Of a DNA stretch of 37,984 nt, positions 8,258-16,406 are shown in pieces; the stretch's first letter is position 1; every line of letters starts with the position of its first letter. A program made the position numbers and the translations under genes. Under the pieces are notes generated by a model. That model had not been told where the DNA came from, made no database searches, and was given only the letters and a program-made list of their open reading frames with translations. The DNA comes from Methanomicrobia archaeon DTU008 (GTDB taxonomy: Archaea > Thermoplasmatota > Thermoplasmata > Methanomassiliicoccales > Methanomassiliicoccaceae): NCBI GenBank assembly GCA_001512965.1, contig LFRW01000047.1, forward strand, positions 1-37,984, written 5' to 3'.

Positions 8258-9529
8258 ATGGCTGAGAAACCACACTTGAATCTAGTGTTCATCGGTCACG
8301 TCGACCACGGCAAGTCCACCTCTGTAGGCAGGATGCTTGCCGACACCGGAAACGTCGAGCAGTACCTGATCGACAAGTACAAGAAGATGGCCGAAGAGAA
8401 GGGTAAGGGCACCTTCGAGTTCGCATGGGTCATGGACTCTCTGAAGGAAGAGAGGGAGAGAGGTGTCACCATCGACGTCGCCCACAAGCGCTTCGACACC
8501 GACAAGTACTACTTCACCATCATCGACGCCCCGGGTCACCGTGACTTCGTGAAGAACATGATCACCGGTACCTCCCAGGCCGACGCCGCCGTGCTGGTCG
8601 TCTCCGCCGTCGAGGGACCGCAGGCCCAGACCAAGGAACACATCTTCCTGGCCAGGACCCTTGGTGTCAAGCAGCTCATCATCGGTATCAACAAGATGGA
8701 CGCTGTCAAGTACGAGGAGGCCCAGTACAACAAGGTGAAGGAGGAGGTCAGCAAGGTCCTCAAGACCGTTGGCTACAAGCCCGACCAGATCCCCTTCATC
8801 CCCTACTCCGCCTTCAAGGGAGACAACGCCACCAAGCCGTCCCCCAACATGCCCTGGTACAAGGGACCCACCCTGCTGGACGCTCTCAACAACCTCACCG
8901 AGCCCCAGAAGCTGACCAACCTGCCGCTCCGCCTGCCGGTTCAGGACGTCTACACCATCACTGGTATCGGTACCGTCCCCGTCGGCCGTGTCGAGACCGG
9001 TATCCTCAAGCCCGACATGAAGGTCATGTTCGAGCCTTCCCACGTCGTCGGCGAGGTCAAGAGCATCGAGATGCACCACGAGCAGCTGCCCCAGGCCGTC
9101 CCTGGCGACAACGTCGGCTTCAACGTCCGCGGCATCGCCAAGAACGACGTCAAGAGGGGCGACGTGGCTGGACCTGTGGACAACCCCCCCTCGGTGGCCA
9201 AGACCTTCACCGCTCAGATCATGGTCCTGAACCACCCGTCCGTCATCACCGTCGGATACACCCCGGTGTTCCACATCCACACCGCTCAGGTCGCCTGCAC
9301 CTTCATCGAGCTGCAGAAGAAGATGGACCCCGCCACCGGCGCCGTCAAGGAGGAGAATCCCCAGTTCCTCAAGACCGGTGACGCTGCCATCGTCAAGATC
9401 CAGCCCAGCAGGCCCATGGTCATCGAGAAGGCCAAGGAGTTCCCCCAGCTGGGAAGGTTCGCCATCCGCGACATGGGTCAGACCGTTGCGGCTGGTGTCT
9501 GCTTGGACATCGAAAAGAGGGTGATGTAA
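8258..9529 (+). CDS. tuf: Translation elongation factor 1-alpha (EF-1A)
   Basis: A 423-residue EF-1A that carries aminoacyl-tRNA to the ribosome as its GTP complex. The G motifs are complete: GHVDHGKS (G1), DAPGHRDF (G3) and NKMD (G4), with the switch region [11 protein letters not shown]. Domains II and III follow ([14 protein letters not shown]; the C-terminal [15 protein letters not shown]). The start ATG 8258 is preceded by GGAGG with eight bases between. Codons are strongly biased towards C-ending forms, as expected for a highly expressed gene. It contrasts with the degenerate SelB-like paralogue at 25804-26760. Confidence 0.98.
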   Translation: MAEKPHLNLVFIGHVDHGKSTSVGRMLADTGNVEQYLIDKYKKMAEEKGKGTFEFAWVMDSLKEERERGVTIDVAHKRFDTDKYYFTIIDAPGHRDFVKNMITGTSQADAAVLVVSAVEGPQAQTKEHIFLARTLGVKQLIIGINKMDAVKYEEAQYNKVKEEVSKVLKTVGYKPDQIPFIPYSAFKGDNATKPSPNMPWYKGPTLLDALNNLTEPQKLTNLPLRLPVQDVYTITGIGTVPVGRVETGILKPDMKVMFEPSHVVGEVKSIEMHHEQLPQAVPGDNVGFNVRGIAKNDVKRGDVAGPVDNPPSVAKTFTAQIMVLNHPSVITVGYTPVFHIHTAQVACTFIELQKKMDPATGAVKEENPQFLKTGDAAIVKIQPSRPMVIEKAKEFPQLGRFAIRDMGQTVAAGVCLDIEKRVM

Positions 9530-9565
9530 ACTCCTTCCCTTTCCCTAATTTTTTGAGGGATCCAT

Positions 9566-9877
9566 ATGGCACAGAGAGCAAGAATATCCTTGAGCGGCAC
9601 TGACCCCAAGAAGGTGGACAGTGTCTGCGGACAGATCAAGTCCATTTCGCAGAGGACCGGCGTGGCCATCCGCGGACCGATCCCGCTCCCCACCAAGAGA
9701 CTGGTCGTCCCCGTCCGCAAGAGCCCCGACGGAGAGGGTTCTGAGACATGGGACCGCTGGGAGATGAGGATCCACAAGCGTCTGATAGACCTCGACGCCG
9801 ACGAGCGGGCGCTTCGCCAGCTTATGAGAATTCAGGTCCCAGACGGCGTGAACATTGAGATCGTTCTGCGATCCTAA
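9566..9877 (+). CDS. rps10: 30S ribosomal protein S10 (uS10)
   Basis: A 103-residue archaeal uS10 of the 30S head. Signature blocks are [38 protein letters not shown] and [20 protein letters not shown]. The start has GAGGGAT a few bases upstream. It closes the S12-S7-EF2-EF1A-S10 cluster; the 36-base gap after tuf and the T-rich tract beyond its stop fit one transcription unit. Confidence 0.97.
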   Translation: MAQRARISLSGTDPKKVDSVCGQIKSISQRTGVAIRGPIPLPTKRLVVPVRKSPDGEGSETWDRWEMRIHKRLIDLDADERALRQLMRIQVPDGVNIEIVLRS

Positions 9878-9916
9878 ACCTCTTCTCCATGTATCAAACA
9901 CCTTCCCAGCAAAATC

Positions 9917-9926
9917 TTTTTTGTTT
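9917..9926 (+). terminator. T-rich terminator of the str-type cluster
   Basis: TTTTTTGTTT begins 40 bases after the rps10 stop and precedes the separate promoter of the first mscS gene. Archaeal terminators are often plain T-rich tracts without a strong hairpin, and none is seen here. Confidence 0.4.
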
Positions 9927-9987
9927 CACATGGCCGTTCGCTTCCTGACACTGTATTTATGAACATACATGTACTAGGGGACAGGGA

Positions 9988-10866
9988 ATGAGCTGGCTCG
10001 AAACCCCCATCATCAATGGCATCACCCCATTGGCCATCTTATCGTTCCTCCTGCTGGTCATCGTCGCGGTCATCGTGGCCCGTGTGGGCAACACCCTCAT
10101 CAGAAGGTGGCTGGACGAACCTGTCGGAAAGCGGCTGTCCAAGGGCGTGGCCCGCTCCTTCCAATACGTCGTGATGATCACCGCGCTGACGGTGGGCTTC
10201 GGCTCGGTCCTCAAGCTGGACCTGTCGGCCATCCTTCTATCGCTAGGTATCGCAGGCATCGCAGTTGCTTTCGCCTCCCAGCAGATAATCCAGAATGCCA
10301 TTGCCGGCATCCTGATCTCGATAGTCCGCCCCATACAGCTGGAGGATTGGGTGGAGGTCGGGCCCCTGCCCCTCAATGGATTGGGCAGGGTCAAGGACAT
10401 AACCCTCATGAACACCGTGATGAGGGACCTCGACGGCCGGATCGTGACAGTGCCGAACGCCCAGATCATGAACGGCAAGGTGATAAACCACTCTAGAGGC
10501 GGTTTCACCGCCGTCACGATCCCTCTATGGATCGCAAACGTCTCCGACCTCGACCGCATCACCCGCATCGTTCGCGATGAGGCCGACAAGAACCCGAACA
10601 TCCTCCCACGAATATCCGATGAGGGCAGGACCACCGTGCGTAAGCTCTTCGAGAGGCAATACATCCGCAGCTTGTTCGGCAATGAGACGAACCTCCACGC
10701 CCTGGCGCCGGAGATCAATCTCGCCGAGGTCCAAGGAACCCGCGCAAAGCTGAACATAAGACTCTGGATCCTGGAACCATACAAGAGGGATGCGATCGTG
10801 TCCGATTTCCTCAAGCGTATCACCGCCAAGTTCGAGGACGAAGGCATCGAGCTGAGGGACCCGTGA
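9988..10866 (+). CDS. MscS-type mechanosensitive ion channel, copy 1
   Basis: A 292-residue small-conductance mechanosensitive channel that would open under membrane tension and release solutes on osmotic downshock. Hydrophobic segments are at about 12-32, 57-76 and 79-110. The last is the Gly/Ala-rich pore helix (SLGIAGIAVAFASQQIIQNA), followed by the diagnostic beta-domain entry LEDWVEVG and the TVPNAQIMNGKVINHS motif. The C-terminal alpha/beta vestibule domain ends KFEDEGIELRDP. A TATA-like TATTTATG lies about 35 bases upstream. It is followed by a paralogue in tandem; the two share identical or near-identical DNA blocks, so they arose by duplication. Confidence 0.93.
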   Translation: MSWLETPIINGITPLAILSFLLLVIVAVIVARVGNTLIRRWLDEPVGKRLSKGVARSFQYVVMITALTVGFGSVLKLDLSAILLSLGIAGIAVAFASQQIIQNAIAGILISIVRPIQLEDWVEVGPLPLNGLGRVKDITLMNTVMRDLDGRIVTVPNAQIMNGKVINHSRGGFTAVTIPLWIANVSDLDRITRIVRDEADKNPNILPRISDEGRTTVRKLFERQYIRSLFGNETNLHALAPEINLAEVQGTRAKLNIRLWILEPYKRDAIVSDFLKRITAKFEDEGIELRDP

Positions 10867-10976
10867 GCCGGAAGGGAACGATGATCGCGATCGGGACCCG
10901 GAGATCACTGCTCCAGTGATGCCGTGGGATGACCGACCGTCAGGTTAATTTCACCCCTTGAACTACCGGTCTGCGC

Positions 10977-11861
10977 ATGACGACATGGCTAGAACAGCCG
11001 ATCATCGGAGGCACCAGCCTCCTGGACATAGTATTGTTCTTGCTTGTCATGGGCGTAGCGGTGATCCTCGCTCGAAAGGTCTCATCGTTCGTCCGCAAGC
11101 ATCTGGACGACACCGTGGGAAAACGCTCCTCCAAGGGCGTGGCCCGCCTCCTTCAATATGCCATACTGGCCGTCGCCCTCCTTCTTAGCAGCAACATCTT
11201 GCTGCACGTCGACCTCAACACCGTGATATTGTCCCTGGGAGTGGTGGGTGTGGCGGTAGCGTTCGCCACGCAACAGGTGATACAGAACGCCGTCGCCGGC
11301 ATACTGATCTCGATCACGAAGCCCATAAAGCTGGAGGATTGGGTGGAGGTCGGTTCGACCCCCAGCACGGGCATCTGCAGGGTCAGGGACATACGGCTGA
11401 TGAGCACGGAGCTTCGTGAGAGGGGCGGGCGCATAACGATCATCCCCAACTCCCAGATCATCAACGGCAAGGTGATCAATTACACCCGCTCGGGCTTCAC
11501 CTCGCTGACCCGCAACATATGGGTGGCGCCGAACACCGACCTCTGCACCGTCCGCCGCATCGTCCTGGAGGAGGCCGACAGGGACCCATACATACTGCCC
11601 GAGGTCTCGGAGGGCGATAAGGCGGAGATGCTCTCGATCTTCGACCGCTACCCCCTGAAGGACAGGTGCGAACCGGACCAACAGGTCCTGGGATCCTTGT
11701 GCCCGACCGTGAACGTCGTCGACATCCAGGCCTCCCGGGTCAAGCTGCAGATCAACGTCTGGGTGAAAGACGTCCAGCATGGGGACGAGATCATGTCCGG
11801 GCTTCTCGAGGCCCTTAAGGCGAGGTTCGAGGACGAAGGCATCGAGCTGAAGGACCCGTGA
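10977..11861 (+). CDS. MscS-type mechanosensitive ion channel, copy 2
   Basis: A 294-residue paralogue of the preceding channel with the same layout. Hydrophobic segments are at about 14-33, 58-77 and 80-111, the pore helix is SLGVVGVAVAFATQQVIQNA, and LEDWVEVG and IIPNSQIINGKVINYT follow. It ends RFEDEGIELKDP. The vestibule sequence differs clearly from copy 1 in its middle part (DRYPLKDRCEPDQQ against ERQYIRSLFGNET), so the pair has diverged except at the pore-proximal block and the C-terminus. The 110-base gap contains GGTTAATTTC (10942-10951), a possible TATA box for separate expression. Confidence 0.93.
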   Translation: MTTWLEQPIIGGTSLLDIVLFLLVMGVAVILARKVSSFVRKHLDDTVGKRSSKGVARLLQYAILAVALLLSSNILLHVDLNTVILSLGVVGVAVAFATQQVIQNAVAGILISITKPIKLEDWVEVGSTPSTGICRVRDIRLMSTELRERGGRITIIPNSQIINGKVINYTRSGFTSLTRNIWVAPNTDLCTVRRIVLEEADRDPYILPEVSEGDKAEMLSIFDRYPLKDRCEPDQQVLGSLCPTVNVVDIQASRVKLQINVWVKDVQHGDEIMSGLLEALKARFEDEGIELKDP

Positions 11862-11910
11862 GGTCGGCGATAACCCTTTTCTACCTATTTTTTCATGTTG
11901 TGGCGATAAC

Positions 11911-13557
11911 ATGCGGAGCGATACTGTAAAGAAAGGGCTGGCCAAGGCGCCCAGCCGAAGCTTGCTGCGAGCCTGCGGATTGACCGACGAGGACATGGAC
12001 AAGCCCTTCATCGGTATCGCCAACTCGTTCAACGACATCGTGCCGGGGCACATACACCTCGATCGACTGGTCGAGGAGGTCCGGAAGGGCATAGAGGAGG
12101 CCGGAGGCGTGCCGTTCTCCTTCGGCGTCCCAGCGGTTTGCGACGGCATCGCCATGGGGCACATGGGGATGCGCTTCTCCCTCCCATCGAGGGAGGTCAT
12201 CGCCGACTGTGTCGAGGTCATGAACAATGCCCATGCCTTCGACGGGTGGGTGGGAGTGACCAACTGTGACAAGGTCACGCCCGGCATGCTGATGGCCGCC
12301 GGGAGGATGAACCTCCCTGCCATCATGCTCACCGGCGGCCCCATGGAGCCTGGAATCCTGAACGGCGAGAAGAAGGACCTCCAGAGCGTGTTCGAGGTGC
12401 TGGGCGCCCACAACGCCGGCAAGGCAACCGATGAGGAGGTCATCGCCGTCGAATGCGCGGCCTGCCCGGGCGAGGGTTCCTGCTCTGGACTGTTCACGGC
12501 AAACACCATGGCCTGCCTCACCGAGGCGATGGGACTGAGCCTCACCGGCTGCGGCACCTCGCTGGCGACCAGCGAGCGCAAGCTGGAGATCGCGCGCGAG
12601 ACCGGACGCCGCATCGTCGAACTGGCGAAGGAGGGCGTCACGCCCAGATCGATAGTCACGAGGGAATCGTTCCTCAACGCCATCATGGTGGACATGGCGA
12701 TAGGCGGTTCGACCAACACAGCGCTCCACCTACCCGCCATTGCCTCGGACTTCGGCATCGAGATGGATCTCAAGGCGTTCGATGAGATCTCAAGGAAGGT
12801 CCCTCACCTGACATCCCTTCGACCAGGCGGCCCGTACCACATCGCCGACCTCGATCGTGCCGGCGGCGTTCCAGCCGTGCTCAAGAGGCTGAAGGGCATG
12901 CTGTACGATCAGGGGACCGTCACAGGTGACAGCATCTTCGCCATCGCCGATCAGGCGGAGGTGCACGACGACGAGGTCCTGAGGCCCCTGGACCGCCCGT
13001 TCCATGCAGAGGGCGGCATCGCGGTGCTGTATGGCAACCTCGCTCCTGAAGGGTCGGTGGTCAAGCAATCCGCGGTCAGCGAGAAGATGATGCGCTTCCG
13101 CGGCCGCGCCAGGGTGTTCGATTCAGAGGACGATGCCGCGGCGGCCATATCCTCCAGGAAGATCGTCAAGGGAGACGTCGTGATCATCCGCTATGAGGGG
13201 CCCAAGGGAGGGCCGGGAATGCCGGAGATGCTGTACCCCACCAGCATGATAGCGGGCATGGGCCTTTCCGACGACGTCGCGCTCATAACCGATGGCCGGT
13301 TCTCCGGCGCGACCAGGGGGCCCTGCATCGGCCACGTATCGCCCGAAGCATCGGCGGGAGGACCTATCGCCGCTGTCCGCGACGGCGATGAGATAACGAT
13401 CGACATACCTGCCCGCAAGCTCGAGGTCAACATCTCCGAGGAGGAGTTGAAGCGCCGCCTGGCGGAGGTGAGGCCGGCGGAGCGGGAGCTCAGCGGCTTC
13501 CTTTCCAAATACCGCAAGCTGGTGACCAGCGCCTCGCGCGGTGCCGTGCTGCGGTGA
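11911..13557 (+). CDS. ilvD: Dihydroxy-acid dehydratase (IlvD)
   Basis: A 548-residue, full-length IlvD catalysing the last common step of valine, isoleucine, leucine and pantothenate synthesis, dehydration of 2,3-dihydroxy acids to 2-keto acids. Iron-sulfur ligands are visible in VTNCDKVTPGML and AACPGEGSCSGLFTANTM. Other family blocks are DGIAMGHMGMRFSLPSRE, GGSTNTALHLPAIA, GPKGGPGMPEML and the active-site region TDGRFSGATRGPCIGHVSPE. The C-terminus FLSKYRKLVTSASRGAV is typical. A T-rich TATA-like CTATTTTTTC lies about 20 bases before the ATG, so the message may be leaderless. No other branched-chain genes are next to it. Confidence 0.97.
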   Translation: MRSDTVKKGLAKAPSRSLLRACGLTDEDMDKPFIGIANSFNDIVPGHIHLDRLVEEVRKGIEEAGGVPFSFGVPAVCDGIAMGHMGMRFSLPSREVIADCVEVMNNAHAFDGWVGVTNCDKVTPGMLMAAGRMNLPAIMLTGGPMEPGILNGEKKDLQSVFEVLGAHNAGKATDEEVIAVECAACPGEGSCSGLFTANTMACLTEAMGLSLTGCGTSLATSERKLEIARETGRRIVELAKEGVTPRSIVTRESFLNAIMVDMAIGGSTNTALHLPAIASDFGIEMDLKAFDEISRKVPHLTSLRPGGPYHIADLDRAGGVPAVLKRLKGMLYDQGTVTGDSIFAIADQAEVHDDEVLRPLDRPFHAEGGIAVLYGNLAPEGSVVKQSAVSEKMMRFRGRARVFDSEDDAAAAISSRKIVKGDVVIIRYEGPKGGPGMPEMLYPTSMIAGMGLSDDVALITDGRFSGATRGPCIGHVSPEASAGGPIAAVRDGDEITIDIPARKLEVNISEEELKRRLAEVRPAERELSGFLSKYRKLVTSASRGAVLR

Positions 13558-13561
13558 AAAA

Positions 13562-13586
13562 CCCTGCCGTCGTGGGACGGCCAGGG
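13562..13586 (+). terminator. Hairpin after ilvD
   Basis: CCCTGCCGTC (13562-13571) pairs with GACGG (13576-13580) and CAGGG (13582-13586) around a GTGG loop, with one bulged C. It starts five bases after the ilvD stop and is followed by CTTTTTA. The T-run may double as the promoter element of the tRNA gene. Confidence 0.5.
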
Positions 13587-13592
13587 AATAAC

Positions 13593-13600
13593 CTTTTTAT
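13593..13600 (+). promoter_or_regulatory. TATA-like box of tRNA-Ala
   Basis: CTTTTTAT lies 27-34 bases before the first base of the tRNA, the expected spacing for an archaeal TATA box starting transcription a few bases upstream of the mature 5' end. Confidence 0.5.
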
Positions 13601-13626
13601 TCAGGTCATGATTACGAGTGCCAAAA

Positions 13627-13700
13627 GGGCGGATAGATCAGCTCGGAAGATCGCGTGATTTGCAATCACGAGGCCGCGGGTTCAAATCCCGCTCCGTCCA
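13627..13700 (+). tRNA. tRNA-Ala, anticodon UGC
   Basis: The 74-base gene folds as a full cloverleaf. The acceptor stem GGGCGGA (13627-13633) pairs with TCCGTCC (13693-13699), including a G3-U70 wobble pair, the main alanine identity element. The D stem is GATC/GATC (13636-13639, 13649-13652). The anticodon stem CGTGA/TCACG encloses the loop TTTGCAA with anticodon TGC at 13661-13663. The variable loop has five bases, and the T arm is GCGGG-TTCAAAT-CCCGC (13676-13692). The discriminator is A13700; no 3' CCA is encoded and no intron is present. Confidence 0.95.
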
Positions 13701-14043
13701 CTCCCTTCACCGACTTCTTCCGTTCTTGCCTTGCTCAAGGCAGCCCGATATCTCACCGGTCGCGTCAACGCTCCGGACCTGTCATCCAAGTCGATCTAGA
13801 TACGGTATCATGGTCTCAGCGTCCCCATGACCTGCGAGATCGCGGACATCTCCATCGGCATGCCCGCCGGCCCAGCCGTCCAATGGTCGAGACATGCCTC
13901 CGACGACCTCCATCGCATCTCGGCCCCCGGTCGGCGATCGCACCCGGCCGGACGCATGTGCACCGGCCCGTTAGCACTTTTCCACGCCCCATCATGCCAA
14001 CTATGATTAGCCCGCTGCTACAATAATATCCGTTCAGAGTCCT
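13701..14043. other. 343-base gap without a recognised gene
   Basis: This gap lies between tRNA-Ala and the next rightward gene. The first 40 bases are pyrimidine-rich (CTTCTTCCGTTCTTGCC) and may end the tRNA transcript. The last 50 bases are AT-rich, with CTATGATTA (14001-14009) and CAATAATATC (14021-14030) as possible TATA boxes for the gene at 14044. The second sits only about 15-20 bases before that ATG, which is rather close. The GC-rich middle contains one short open frame that looks like chance. Confidence 0.4.
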
Positions 14044-15213
14044 ATGCAACAGAACGTCACCGCTCATCTTTTCGATATATTGATGCAGGAGTATGCCAGC
14101 CGGACCGGGCTGGAACCCCTGTCGGAAAAACCTCATCGCTACCTCTGGACGGATGCGTTCGCGGTATGCAACTATCTCGGCAGGTACCGGAAGGAGAGGG
14201 ATGAGGCCGACCTCGAGATGGCCTTGCGACTGATCGACCAGGTGCATTCCGTACTTGGCCAGTTCCATCCCGACGATCCAAGATCGGGCTGGATAAGCGG
14301 CCTCGACAAGGAGGAGGGGTCGAAGCGGCCCACCGCCGGAGGCCTCCGCATAGGGAAGCCCTTGCTGGAGAGGGGGGCCGATGAGCCGTACGATCCCGAG
14401 CTGGAGTGGGAGCGGGACGGGCAATACTACCATTACTTGACCAAGTGGATGCATGCGCTCGCCCAGGCGGGCCGCGTCACCGGGGAGATGCACTTCATCG
14501 AGATGGGGGTGGACCTCGCCCGCGCCGCACATTCCGCCTTCGTGCATGCCCCATACCGCGGCCAGCGCAAGAGGCTGTATTGGAAGATGAGCGTAGACCT
14601 CTCCCGCCCGCTGGTCCCGTCGATGGGGCAGCATGACGCCCTCGACGGCTACCTGACCTTCGTGGAGCTTCAGGCCGCCGGGGAGGCGATACGGCCCGGG
14701 GCCCGGAAGCAACTGGTGGCCGAGATATCGGAACTGGCCCTCATGTACCGCGGCGGCAACTGGGAGACGGACGACCCGCTGGGCATCGGCGGCCTCCTCA
14801 TGGACGCCTCCCGCATGGCCCAGCTGATGCGGGAGGGCGCCGTGACGGACTCATCGATGCTCGGCAACATCCTGCGCGCGGCGCTGCCAGGGCTGGAGAT
14901 GACATCGTCCAGTGGCCTTCTCGACCGTCCTGCGGAACGTCGTCTGGCCTTCCGCGAGCTCGGCATGGCGATCGGCCTGAAGGGGGTCAGCCTGATACGT
15001 GAGTCGTTGATCAACCAGGCGGAGCTATACGGCAACACCGCGAACATGCGGCTGGTGCAGGAGCTGATGCGCTATCTGCCGATGTCGGAGAGGATCGAGA
15101 CGTTCTGGTCCCTCCAGGAGAGCCGCAGGTCCGCCACATGGGAAGCGCATCAGGACATCAGCGATGTCATGCTGGCGACGTGCATCGAGCCGCAAGGCTT
15201 CCTCCGGTTCTGA
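14044..15213 (+). CDS. Conserved helical protein of unknown function, possible alpha/alpha-toroid
   Basis: A 389-residue soluble protein I cannot name. It is almost entirely helical, with repeated helix pairs and aromatic-rich motifs: HRYLWTDAFAVCNYLGRY (about 36-53), DPRSGWISGLDKEE, DGQYYHYLTKWMHAL (about 127-141), LYWKMSVDLSRPLVPSMGQH and DALDGYLTFVELQA. The pattern, with Trp/Tyr/His/Asp residues at helix ends, resembles six-hairpin alpha/alpha-barrel enzymes acting on sugars (GH88/N-acylglucosamine epimerase-like). That is a fold guess, and no catalytic pair can be named. No signal peptide or membrane segment is seen, so it is probably cytoplasmic. It converges with the methyltransferase gene, five bases separating the stops. 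ATG 14083 is an alternative start. Confidence 0.65.
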   Translation: MQQNVTAHLFDILMQEYASRTGLEPLSEKPHRYLWTDAFAVCNYLGRYRKERDEADLEMALRLIDQVHSVLGQFHPDDPRSGWISGLDKEEGSKRPTAGGLRIGKPLLERGADEPYDPELEWERDGQYYHYLTKWMHALAQAGRVTGEMHFIEMGVDLARAAHSAFVHAPYRGQRKRLYWKMSVDLSRPLVPSMGQHDALDGYLTFVELQAAGEAIRPGARKQLVAEISELALMYRGGNWETDDPLGIGGLLMDASRMAQLMREGAVTDSSMLGNILRAALPGLEMTSSSGLLDRPAERRLAFRELGMAIGLKGVSLIRESLINQAELYGNTANMRLVQELMRYLPMSERIETFWSLQESRRSATWEAHQDISDVMLATCIEPQGFLRF

Positions 15214-15218
15214 CCGCC

Positions 15219-16337
15219 TCACCACGTCCCATATGTGCCGAAGTCCTTCGAGGCCTGCACCAGGGCGTTGATGTTCGCCGGTGGGCTGTACGGGGGCACC
15301 TCGCATGCGGTGCCCAGGATGAACCCGTGGGGCGAGTCCCTTCCGCCGATGATCTGCTCCTTCGCCTGCTGGTACACCCTCCCGGCGTCGGGCATGATCA
15401 TGATCTTGGTGTCCACCGACGGCATGATGGTCGCCACATTGCCGAACTCCTTCGCCATGAGGTCGGCCGGGAACACCTCCTGGCCCTTGTAGCCGATGTT
15501 TACGATGGTGAAGGGGGACCACACGACACGCTCCCTGAACACCTTGTAGTCCGTCTCGTGATTTCCGCACAGATGGTAGAAGATCTGCGGCCCCGCGCCC
15601 TTGCGGAACGAACCGTCCACAAGCTTCCTCAGATACTTGGCGGAGAAGTCGGCCACCATCTGGTCGCTGAAGACGTCGTTGTTGGCCAGGACGGATCCCG
15701 TGGATATCATCGCCATGCCGTACTTCTTCGACATGGCCTCCGCCCCGTTGATGGCGGTCTGCGTGTACCTGTCCACCAGGACGTGGGCGGCGTCCGGGTC
15801 CGACAACGTCCACATGATGAAATTGTCGATCCCGCAGAGCTGCGCGGCGGAGCCGGTGAGGTCGGACACGTTGACCATGGGGACGAACATCTCGGGGAGA
15901 TGCTTCTGGATGTAGTCGTTCGCCTTGCTGTACTGCTGCATGGTCCAGCCCTTCATCAGGTCCTCGGTCGAGACCACCTCCACCTTATCGACCTCCGTGG
16001 GCGAGGAGATCAACGGCGCCTCGGGAACGGGAGGCATGGTCTCCATGTACTTGATCGTCAGCCCCATCTCGGCCACCCACGAGAGGGAGAAGTACCAGTG
16101 CGTGACGGGCAACAGGTCGTACATCTGCGACGCATAGGCCACGCAGTGCGCTCCCAGCTCCGGCTGCCGGTAGAAGTCGCCTATGGTGTTCCCGCACGCC
16201 ACCGAGGCGTGGGAAAGCATCATCGGATCGACCGAGATGCGATCGAACTGCGTGCCCATGAAAGGACTTGCGAAACGTTTCTTGGCCTTCTCCAACCACT
16301 TGGGGTCGATCGGGGGGAATCTGTCCACTATCGTCAT
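15219..16337 (-). CDS. Uroporphyrinogen decarboxylase-family methyltransferase, MtaA/MtbA-like
   Basis: A 372-residue TIM-barrel protein of the URO-D family. It carries the zinc motif of methylcobamide:thiol methyltransferases, H-x-C near residues 255-257 (FYHLCGN) with a distal Cys near 345 (GTACEVPPYSPPANI). In MtaA/MtbA this zinc activates coenzyme M for methyl transfer from a methylated corrinoid protein; the substrate here is not known. The porphyrin-binding features of true HemE are not apparent. An in-frame ATG at 16373 touches the TATA box (16374-16382) and could not be on the transcript, so ATG 16337 is chosen, leaving a leader of about 15 bases. No corrinoid protein or substrate-specific methyltransferase gene is adjacent. 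Confidence 0.8.
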   Translation of the reverse strand: MTIVDRFPPIDPKWLEKAKKRFASPFMGTQFDRISVDPMMLSHASVACGNTIGDFYRQPELGAHCVAYASQMYDLLPVTHWYFSLSWVAEMGLTIKYMETMPPVPEAPLISSPTEVDKVEVVSTEDLMKGWTMQQYSKANDYIQKHLPEMFVPMVNVSDLTGSAAQLCGIDNFIMWTLSDPDAAHVLVDRYTQTAINGAEAMSKKYGMAMISTGSVLANNDVFSDQMVADFSAKYLRKLVDGSFRKGAGPQIFYHLCGNHETDYKVFRERVVWSPFTIVNIGYKGQEVFPADLMAKEFGNVATIMPSVDTKIMIMPDAGRVYQQAKEQIIGGRDSPHGFILGTACEVPPYSPPANINALVQASKDFGTYGTW

Positions 16338-16373
16338 TCGGACCACGCTATGGTCACAACAATGACCTGGCAA

Positions 16374-16382
16374 GATTTATAG
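16374..16382 (-). promoter_or_regulatory. TATA box of the URO-D-type methyltransferase
   Basis: On the minus strand this reads CTATAAATC, a good archaeal TATA box. Transcription about 26 bases downstream would begin near 16352, placing the leader just before ATG 16337 and ruling out the longer start at 16373. Confidence 0.65.
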
Positions 16383-16406
16383 AAGGTGCCTGTCCCGTTC
16401 GCCGCC

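Noticed and set aside
13627-13700. tRNA-Ala as an integration (att) site
   Set aside because: No repeat of the tRNA 3' end was seen within the window, and no integrase or mobile genes lie nearby.
13827-14005. Short open frame of about 59 codons between tRNA-Ala and the next gene
   Set aside because: No ribosome site or promoter, and Pro/Ser/His/Arg-rich composition typical of chance frames in GC-rich DNA.
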